Shown here in pieces: positions 7,701-14,942 of a DNA stretch of 21,155 nucleotides. This DNA is from an uncultured Bacilli bacterium (GTDB lineage: Bacteria; Bacillota_I; Bacilli_A; RF39; UBA660). The DNA is taken from contig CAKOKU010000015.1 of NCBI GenBank assembly GCA_934095865.1, forward strand, positions 1 to 21,155, read 5' to 3'. How positions within the stretch are numbered: position 1 is the first letter of the stretch; the number at the start of each line of letters is the position of its first letter. The position numbers and the translations under genes are program-made. The notes under the pieces are model-generated. The model was not told the origin of the DNA. It saw only the letters and a program-made list of their open reading frames with translations, and did no database searches.

Positions 7701-9649
7701 AGAGACCTCTATATTCCTCACTTTGCTTGTATTCAGCGAGCCACGCCCTGTCCTCCTGATTGGTACAGCCGTTTTTCATAAGCCATTCAAACTTTTCGTA
7801 CTTATTTAAAAACACAGGCGCGTTCATCTGTTCTTCTCGTGGTGTCGGCTTTCTCGGCTTTGCGGGCTTAACGTCAATAACCTCTTGAACATTTTCCTCA
7901 ATATCTTTTTCAATAAACTTCAAATCCACATTCGGCAAAAATTTCTGCAGTCCTTTAATAGTCTTATTTTTAAGCTGTTTTTGCTTTTGAATTTTCTGCT
8001 TAAAATCTTCAATATCCTTGACAGTTCCCATACGATATGCCATCGGATGAGTACCTGTAACGCGTTTTGCGACACATATAAATTGATTTTTTGTTGTATA
8101 AACTCTAATCTCTGTCAAATCAAAAAGCGAATATCGAATCATAACCTGAGTTTTGAGCCCATACAATTTATCAGGATAATAAAAAGTTCCGAGGAACCGA
8201 ATCCCGTTTTGATAAATCGTTTTAATGTCAGCGGTCATCATCAAATCATCAAGCCGTGCGGTATCAATCTTGATTTTTGTCCTGTTTTTAAAAACCTGCG
8301 CTATTGTTCGCGTTTTATCATTCGGGCAAGGTTGAGCATTCTTAAATTCAAGCCATTTATCGACAAGCATTTTAACCTCATCGATTGTCGGATAATAATT
8401 CGGCTTAAAATATTGCTTATGAAAATTCTCATTCCGCTTAAAATGTGCTGGTTTATTCTCAATGCTTGAACCCGAATACGTTGGCAAAAGCTTTTCAAAA
8501 CTTTCCTGAAACTCTTTGAAAAACCGCTCAATAACCTTTGTCCTTGCGTTATGCACGGCTTTGCAAAAACCGTTTGAATCCCAAGCCGTGCATAAATCCC
8601 CTCAAACCCTGTTTCCTGAAAATCCGTGTTCACAAAATACTTTGCCCCGAACGCTCTGCCGTTATCCTGATAAACGATTTTTGGGATATTCCCCAAATTG
8701 ATTATTGCGTTACGCAGAGCCGATGCGATACTTTGAGTGTTTTCTTCAAGCATAATCTCATACCCGACAAGTGTCGTTGATTTCCAATCCAAAAATCCGA
8801 TTAAAGTTACAGGCTTTCCCGTGAAGGGATTTTGAACAAGGAAGGATAATTTATGCCCGTCAGCCACAAGAACATCCCCGACTTCAAGCTTTGAAATATC
8901 GTGCAAAATATAAGGCCCGACAGTATCTTTCAGAGCTTTTTCGCCATCTCGCGCCAACGTCCAAATATCATAATGATTATCCCGAAACCAATTTGCATAA
9001 CGGCGAAATGTAACATCTGCAACATTTACGGGCTCATCTTTTGATAAAATATGCTTTGTTATAGAAATGGCTTTTCCGACACAAAATTTGTTCGGATGCA
9101 GCAGAATTTTCAAAAACACTTGTTTTTCATAATCCGTTAAAGACGTGCGAAATTCTGTCAAATACTCATATTTTGGCAATAACAAATGATAATCCATTGT
9201 ATTGCCTAACTTCCGTTTCCACCTTTCAACAGAGCCGATTGAGGTTTTACCAAGTATCTTAAAAAATATGCGGATACAACATGCCAGTATTGTAGCTTTC
9301 GATAAACTCAATCCCCGCACGGGTTTTACCTTTCGGATGAGCATTCCTGTATTTATTCCATTCCCTGAGCAGATCCAACCGCGCCAAAGCAATTTCATTC
9401 ACTTTGGTCGGAAGATTTTTTGATTGCGTGACAGTAATCAAAGCCGTCGAATCCGAAGTTATTTGTGTTTTTTTGGTTAAGATACTTTTCCTCAAATTCA
9501 GGCTCAATACTTGATAACAAAATTTCAAAACTTTTTCCGTCTCTGACAATAATTTCGCGAGTGACATATTTATCACGCGACATCCGAATTGCCCGAGTAC
9601 TGACACCTTTAAGGTCTGCTAATTCTTGAATTGAAATGTATTTGTCCAT
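7690..9649 (-). pseudogene. MuA-type DDE transposase, three frameshifts
   Basis: About 650 codons spread over four segments in shifted frames. The N-terminal part (ISIQELADLKGVSTRAI) is a MuA-like winged helix. A second DNA-binding part contains REWNKYRNAHPKG. The RNase H-like core carries Asp in LVADGHKLSF and Asp in IVYQDNGRAF, and the C-terminal segment supplies Glu in ARTKVIERFF. Lesions: +1 in A7 (plus-strand T7, 9468-9474; A6 would be in frame), +1 in T6 (plus-strand A6, 9261-9266), and -1 in an A run near 8560-8562 (A4 expected). The third shift separates the catalytic Asp pair from Glu, so no active enzyme is made without recoding. The A7 and T6 runs could slip in transcription, but the third site is too short for that. 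Confidence 0.85.
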
Positions 9650-9790
9650 ACTCTATATATCACTCTTCCGACCTCAAATTGGAACTGTTTCCGAGTAATT
9701 TCGTATCATTCAAACACAAAAATTTATGGACTTGATGTTTCTTCGAAACAGAGTTAAGATGTGTTTCCCCAGAGTATTTCGGAGGTTTTA
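9650..9790. promoter_or_regulatory. Divergent control region between transposase and repressor
   Basis: This 141-base region separates the minus-strand transposase from the plus-strand HTH gene, the layout of a Mu-type early operator. TGTTTC occurs at 9686-9691, 9736-9741 and 9762-9767, and its inverse GAAACA at 9745-9750, so 9736-9750 is a 6-bp inverted repeat with a TTC centre. These are good candidate sites for the HTH protein. GGAGG at 9781-9785 is the Shine-Dalgarno for the HTH gene. I could not fix promoter hexamers. Confidence 0.5.
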
Positions 9791-10057
9791 ATGAAGAAAA
9801 AAGAGCTACAAAGCATTGATTATATTAAACAACGTGCCGATGAAAATTTGGCAAAAACAAAAAGCGTGTTTTTATACAGGCGTGAACTCGCTATTCGGCT
9901 TGCATTGAGGCAAAAAGAATTTACACAAAAGAAACTTGCAAAACGACTAAAAATGACAGAAAGCTAAGTTTCTAAACTCATTACGGGCAAAAGATACAGC
10001 AAGGATTTTGAGTTTTTCATCAGGTACCACTTGGGAGTAGACTATTTTGGAATATAG
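9791..10057 (+). pseudogene. HTH repressor of the transposon with an in-frame stop
   Basis: The frame runs from ATG at 9791 (GGAGG five bases upstream) to TAG at 10055-10057, about 88 codons, with TAA at 9965-9967 in the middle. The stop falls inside a Cro/CI-like helix-turn-helix (KEFTQKKLAKRLKMTES, stop, VSKLITGKRYS). A single substitution from a sense codon such as AAA, CAA or GAA explains it. The encoded peptide would be cut before the recognition helix and should not bind DNA. By position it would repress the divergent transposase. It lies 8 bases before the tyrosine recombinase start and was probably co-transcribed with it. Confidence 0.72.
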
Positions 10058-10065
10058 GAGGAAAT

Positions 10066-10601
10066 ATGAATATTGTTCAGCCGATAAGGGATAGAGAGGA
10101 TATCGAGGAAATGAAGGCCGTGCTGAAACGCAAAAAACGCGACCTTGTGCTTTTTATTTTCGGGATAAATTACGGTTTGAGGATTTCTGATATTTTGAGA
10201 CTCAATGTCAGCGACGTTAAAGGACGGGATTTTATTGAGATACGTAAAAAAACAATAAAAACAAACGTTTCTCGATTAATCTGGGGTTAAAAGTTGTTCT
10301 TGAAGATTTTGTAAACGACCGCAACCCCGAGGAACCGCTATTTATAACGCAGCAGCATAATCGGATTGACCGCAATCAGGCTTACAGGATTATAAGCAAA
10401 GCTGCAAAACTTCTGAATATTCCTGATAGAATCGGTACGCACTCGCTGCACAAAACTTTCGGCTATCACCACTATAAACAGTTTGATAACATTGAACTTC
10501 TGCAGAAGATTTTCAACCATTCATATTCAGCCATCACCCTTCGCTACATCGGTATCGAACAAGATATTATTGATGAAAGTTATATGAATTTTTATTTGTA
10601 A
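10066..10601 (+). pseudogene. Tyrosine recombinase, frameshifted
   Basis: The gene is about 178 codons, the size of a minimal catalytic domain. ATG at 10066 follows AGGAGG. Box I is GLRISDILRL. A -1 shift in an A run at about 10263-10265 (AAA where AAAA restores the frame) stops the first segment at 10290. The second segment continues to TAA at 10599-10601 with THSLHKTFGYH and a tyrosine in TLRYIGI. The box II arginine of H-x-x-R is His here (CAC, one G-to-A step from CGC), a second inactivating change. It ends 3 bases before the convergent hsdM stop. Such enzymes can resolve transposition cointegrates or integrate elements; the role here is inferred from position. Confidence 0.8.
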
Positions 10602-10604
10602 AAA

Positions 10605-12365
10605 TTATTTTAATTCTGGTAGACCAAGCTCTTTTAAAAATTTGTTGTGCTTCTTTTTAGCATTTTCTATTTCTTCTTCAATTCTATCTAAATCTTCTTT
10701 TACTTTAGATAGGTCAATAATTTCTTCCTCTTCTATATTGCTAACATATCTTGAGATATTTAAATTAAATTTATTTTTTTCAATTTCTTTCATTGAAACA
10801 CGTCTAGAATATGTTTTATCATCTTCTTTTCGATATTGATATGTTTCTATGATTTTATCAATATGTTTTGGTAGTAACATATTTTGTTTTTTGCCCTTTT
10901 CATAATATTTTTTATCACTAGCATTAATGAATAAGACATCATCAAATTTTTTACATTTTTTCAAAACTAATATGCAAACAGGTATCCCCGTTGAGAAAAA
11001 CAGATTTGGTGGCAATCCTATTATTGCATCGATGTTACCATCTTTTAAAAGTTTTGTTCTAATTTTTTCTTCTACACCACCTCTAAACAAAACACCATGC
11101 GGCAAAATAATAGCCATAGTGCCATTATCGCTTAGAAAATGAAAACCATGTAATAAAAAGGCAAAATCGGCAGCTGATTTTGGAGCCAAACCATATCCTT
11201 TAAACCGAAAATCTTCTGCTAAAGATTCATCTGGTTCCCATCGATAACTAAAAGGAGGATTAGCAACTACTGCATCGCACTCTAACTTTTTAGCCGGATT
11301 CATCTCATTTAATAAATTCCAATCATTCATCAATGAATCACCATGATATATTTGGAATTCAGAATCCTTAAGACCATGCAGTAACATATTCATTCGTGCA
11401 AGGTTGTAAGTCGTAATATTTTTTTCTTGCCCGTATATCTGGCCTATTTTTCCATTTTTTATATGTTTTTTTACATTTATAAGTAATGAGCCGGAGCCAC
11501 AAGCAAAGTCTAATACATTATTTAATTCACTTTTAGGACCTGTGCTAGGATCTTGACAATCCAGTGTAACAATACGCGAAAGAATTGTTGATATTTGTTG
11601 TGGAGTGTAAAACTCTCCGGCTTTCTTTCCCGAACCAGCAGCAAATTCACTAATCAGATATTCATATGCATCCCCCAATATATCAGTATCATTAGGAAAT
11701 TCTGATAAGCCATTGGCTATCTCTTTTATGATTGAACACAGTTTTTTATTTCTTAAAGTGTAATTTTTGCCAAGTTTTTCTGAATCCAAGTTAACCTCAG
11801 AAAATAATCCCTTAAATTTGCTATCAAAAGACTCATTTTCTATAAATTTAAAACCTTTTTGCAATGTAGTAAGCAAATATGGATTTTGAGTTCTTGCAAG
11901 TTCAGAAATATTACTCCACAAATAATGTGGTCTTATAATAAAATGAATCTTTCTTTTCATTTGTTTTTCAAAATCAGTTATGCAATCAAGATTTTCTATA
12001 TACCAAAGGATAAAAGGTGTAATTTTATTACTGTTTAACATTTCTTTTTCTTCTTTGACTTTACGTGTTAATTCACTTGATGAAAGATTCTGTTTTTTAT
12101 AAAAATTATCAATTTGATTTTCTAATTTTTTAATAAGAGAATCGTGCTCGTTATTTTCTAATATTTTATTTAGTTTTTTTTCACATTCAACATAATCTTT
12201 ACCAAGTTCTTTTTTTACTGCAGTCTCATAATTATCAGACAAGTATCTTAAAAATAAAAAAGACAACATGTAATCACGAAAATCGTCTGCATTCATTACA
12301 CCACGAAGACGATCTGCTATATTCCATAATGTTTTACCTAATTCTTTTTGTTTGGTATCGTTCAT
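10605..12365 (-). CDS. hsdM: Type I restriction-modification methyltransferase subunit HsdM
   Basis: This 586-residue N6-adenine methyltransferase forms the core of the M2S complex and, with HsdR, the restriction enzyme. The N-terminal helical domain is recognisable (LWNIADRLRGVMNADDFRDY). EFYTPQQI at about 251-258 precedes AdoMet motif I DFACGSGS (286-293), and catalytic motif IV NPPF is at 369-372. The C-terminal tail is a charged helix that normally contacts HsdS. Its ATG shares one base with the stop of the upstream nuclease gene (TAATG), and a GGAGG inside that gene serves as ribosome site, so translation is coupled. It is last in the operon and ends 3 bases from the convergent tyrosine recombinase, with no terminator between. 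Confidence 0.96.
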   Translation of the reverse strand: MNDTKQKELGKTLWNIADRLRGVMNADDFRDYMLSFLFLRYLSDNYETAVKKELGKDYVECEKKLNKILENNEHDSLIKKLENQIDNFYKKQNLSSSELTRKVKEEKEMLNSNKITPFILWYIENLDCITDFEKQMKRKIHFIIRPHYLWSNISELARTQNPYLLTTLQKGFKFIENESFDSKFKGLFSEVNLDSEKLGKNYTLRNKKLCSIIKEIANGLSEFPNDTDILGDAYEYLISEFAAGSGKKAGEFYTPQQISTILSRIVTLDCQDPSTGPKSELNNVLDFACGSGSLLINVKKHIKNGKIGQIYGQEKNITTYNLARMNMLLHGLKDSEFQIYHGDSLMNDWNLLNEMNPAKKLECDAVVANPPFSYRWEPDESLAEDFRFKGYGLAPKSAADFAFLLHGFHFLSDNGTMAIILPHGVLFRGGVEEKIRTKLLKDGNIDAIIGLPPNLFFSTGIPVCILVLKKCKKFDDVLFINASDKKYYEKGKKQNMLLPKHIDKIIETYQYRKEDDKTYSRRVSMKEIEKNKFNLNISRYVSNIEEEEIIDLSKVKEDLDRIEEEIENAKKKHNKFLKELGLPELK

Positions 12366-13684
12366 TATTGATCCTCCAATTGAGTTTCCTCAAATAATTT
12401 TTCATTAAAACTATAATTTTCAAGAAAAGTATTTAAAACTTTTTTAAAATATTCTTTATTTTCATTAACCATTTCTTTTGGTTCAAAAATAGAATAATTT
12501 CCATGGCTCATTAAATCCACAATCCTTTTATAAATTAAACCTTCTTCATCGTCATCCGCCCGTTTTATACATGAAGAAAAGTGTGCAAACCCATGAAAAG
12601 AAGCAGTCTTTTCAAGTATGTTTCTTAAAATATTAAAATGATATGTATATAATTCCCCAGAATCTGCTGCTTTTTTCAATTCCTTTAATAATGCTATATG
12701 ATGAAAAAAAGGAGTTTTAGAAGTATCTTTTAGTATATAACCCTCATCATTAGATTTTTTTTGCAGAAATAATTGTTCTGCTTTTCCAATTTCATTACAT
12801 AACACATTAAAGAATAAAGTATGATGGGTTGATACAATTATTTTAGCATCGTCCTTTTTCATCATTTGTGCTAAATTACTTGCTATAGCAATTACATTGT
12901 TGTCATCAAGTGAAGAAATTGGATCATCTACATATATATATTTAACCCAATTATAAACAGGTTCTTTATTTATAACTAATTGTACAATTGCTAAAAAGAA
13001 ACACCAAATAAATATATTTTCTTCGCCACGCGATATTTTTATATTGTCAACTTGCTTACTTATACCATTTTCAATAACATTTCTGTTAAAAGTTACATAT
13101 GACTCTTCATCTTCTTCATAAGTTATATGAAAATCAAAATCAGCATATTTTTGTAATATAGGACGGATTCTATTTTCCATTTCAAATTCTTTAATCCCGC
13201 TAAAAAATTTGGAATTAGTATTTAGAATAAGCTTTCTGTTATCATCATTTTCTAAATCATTATCCCAATGAAAAAGATCTTCGGTAAAAGCATTATAATA
13301 AAGAGTATCAGCTGATTTTCCCCCTGTTTCTTCATTTAATTTTTGTCCAATTGCTTTAAATTCACATGACAGCCTAGTTTTACCTGTGCCATTGTATGCA
13401 AATATAATTATATATTTTTTTTCTTCTGTTAGCATTCTCAAGTATTCAGATATGTCATATAATGTTGAGAAATCTATAAAACTAATCCGTTTTAATACAA
13501 AGTCAATTTTTTTTAATATTTCTTCCGATAAATTTTCTTTTAAATTGTATTCTGCCATTCCCCTTGGACATTTATAATTCTCCGTTATGATTTTTTTATA
13601 ATGAGAATATTTTTCATTGTTTAATTTTTTTTGAATTTTATCAAAAGTATTTTTTTCTATTGTTTTTGGGATTGTATTACTCAT
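12365..13684 (-). CDS. PrrC-like ABC-ATPase/HEPN nuclease inside the hsd operon
   Basis: This 439-residue protein lies between hsdS and hsdM. The ABC-type ATPase domain has Walker A AYNGTGKT (96-103), signature SRGEE (218-222), Walker B IYVDD (250-254), D-loop SSLDD (257-261) and STHH (285-288). There is no long coiled coil or zinc hook, unlike RloC. The C-terminal region carries R354-N-I-L-E358 and R387-x6-H394, which fit the HEPN nuclease/anticodon-nuclease pattern. PrrC of E. coli (about 400 residues) is silenced by its type I RM complex and cuts tRNA-Lys when phage blocks that complex. The size, domains and locus fit that role here; target RNA is unknown. Start overlaps the hsdS end by 8 bases with GGAGG 6 bases upstream. 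Confidence 0.75.
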   Translation of the reverse strand: MSNTIPKTIEKNTFDKIQKKLNNEKYSHYKKIITENYKCPRGMAEYNLKENLSEEILKKIDFVLKRISFIDFSTLYDISEYLRMLTEEKKYIIIFAYNGTGKTRLSCEFKAIGQKLNEETGGKSADTLYYNAFTEDLFHWDNDLENDDNRKLILNTNSKFFSGIKEFEMENRIRPILQKYADFDFHITYEEDEESYVTFNRNVIENGISKQVDNIKISRGEENIFIWCFFLAIVQLVINKEPVYNWVKYIYVDDPISSLDDNNVIAIASNLAQMMKKDDAKIIVSTHHTLFFNVLCNEIGKAEQLFLQKKSNDEGYILKDTSKTPFFHHIALLKELKKAADSGELYTYHFNILRNILEKTASFHGFAHFSSCIKRADDDEEGLIYKRIVDLMSHGNYSIFEPKEMVNENKEYFKKVLNTFLENYSFNEKLFEETQLEDQ

Positions 13685-14942
13685 TATCGACCTCCTCTAT
13701 AGAAGGAAATAAACCTTGCAACAAGCTTTTTTTGTGTTGCTTTAAAGCTTCAATTTTTTCTATTTGAACAGAAATTAAATCATCAATAGATGATATACAG
13801 TCCGCAATTTTTTGCTGTTCTTCTATTTTTTTAGGAATCTTTATACAAAACGATAATATATCTTCTTTTGATAGATTCTTTTGATTTGCACCTTGTCCAT
13901 GAGTCATAAAATATTTTTGATTTTGATTTATGAAGTATCTTATATAATCTGGAGATTTATTTTTATTAGTTCTCAGAAGTCCAACTCGTTGATTTAAAAC
14001 AAACTTATTGTTTTGTGGTATAAGGGCGGACAGTCCTAGGAATCTCCCTGTGGCTACATCGCTTAAAATCATAACAATATCATTTTTACGTAAATACCAA
14101 TCGCCATATTCTATTGTGTGATGTTTATCTTTTAAATTTCCATCAATATCAATACTATTTAATGTAATTAAGTTATATTTGCCATTTTCAACAATATTAT
14201 TCTCATATGAACCCCCATTTCTAAATATACAAATATTGTCAAGTTTCTTTATATCCCATTTTTGATTAAATTTAGGAAACCTTAATTCGGGAATATTTTT
14301 ATCTTGTTGTGGAAATAATTTTTGTAAAAGACCATTTTTATGAGATTTTAATTTTTCAAGTTTTTCTTCCTCCGATAGAATTAAATCGTCTACAGATTTT
14401 AAACACTCTGCTATTTTTTCTTGTTCTTTTTCAGACGTATAAAACAATTTTGTAGCATATACTATATCACTACTAATATTTTTTACTATACCTCCTGCAG
14501 AAAGTCTTTTATATTGATATTGAAGTAAGTTTGAGTTTAATTGATATTTTAAAAAAGTTTTATTAAAATATGGTCCATATTCTCGAAGTACAAACCAACC
14601 ATCATATATACAACCATTTAACCCTAGTTCGTATGTATTACCATAGCTCATTGAATTTGCAAGAATTAGTTCACCTTTTTCAACAAAACGTGATTGTTTA
14701 GCCCCTTCTTTAGTGATTTGTTCTTCAACAGAAGAAATTATATAATTTTTTGAATTTTTTGTATCTCCTATTTTTATCCAATTTATACCATTTTCATTTG
14801 TTAAAAAATCTTGGATTGGACGAGGAGAACTCCCACGATATAATTTTATATACTTTTTAAATTTAACCTTTTCCCAATTATTATTAAAAAAATCTTGAAA
14901 TCTATATCTAGGATTTTTTATTTTCATTTTATTCATAAGCAT
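13677..14942 (-). CDS. hsdS: Type I restriction-modification specificity subunit HsdS
   Basis: This protein of up to 421 residues has two target-recognition domains, which read the two halves of the DNA site. Two helical conserved regions separate them and close the protein: about 171-211 (KIAECLKSVDDLI..HKNGLLQKLF) and 373-412 (KIADCISSIDDLI..HKKSLLQGLF). They are clear repeats of each other, as expected for the pseudo-symmetric HsdS fold. Three ATGs (14942, 14936 and 14927) are possible, none with a strong Shine-Dalgarno; the first overlaps hsdR by 14 bases. The site recognised cannot be told from sequence alone. The frame is intact. Confidence 0.95.
   Translation of the reverse strand: MLMNKMKIKNPRYRFQDFFNNNWEKVKFKKYIKLYRGSSPRPIQDFLTNENGINWIKIGDTKNSKNYIISSVEEQITKEGAKQSRFVEKGELILANSMSYGNTYELGLNGCIYDGWFVLREYGPYFNKTFLKYQLNSNLLQYQYKRLSAGGIVKNISSDIVYATKLFYTSEKEQEKIAECLKSVDDLILSEEEKLEKLKSHKNGLLQKLFPQQDKNIPELRFPKFNQKWDIKKLDNICIFRNGGSYENNIVENGKYNLITLNSIDIDGNLKDKHHTIEYGDWYLRKNDIVMILSDVATGRFLGLSALIPQNNKFVLNQRVGLLRTNKNKSPDYIRYFINQNQKYFMTHGQGANQKNLSKEDILSFCIKIPKKIEEQQKIADCISSIDDLISVQIEKIEALKQHKKSLLQGLFPSIEEVDNE

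Noticed and set aside
7885..8469. 194-codon plus-strand ORF
   Set aside because: Antisense of the transposase C-terminal segment, no ribosome site and Phe/Ile/Leu-rich shadow composition.
9461..9480. Programmed -1 frameshift at A-AAA-AAC in the transposase
   Set aside because: The heptamer is in the right phase, but a -1 shift meets TAA after two codons; the needed shift is +1, so classical -1 recoding is excluded.
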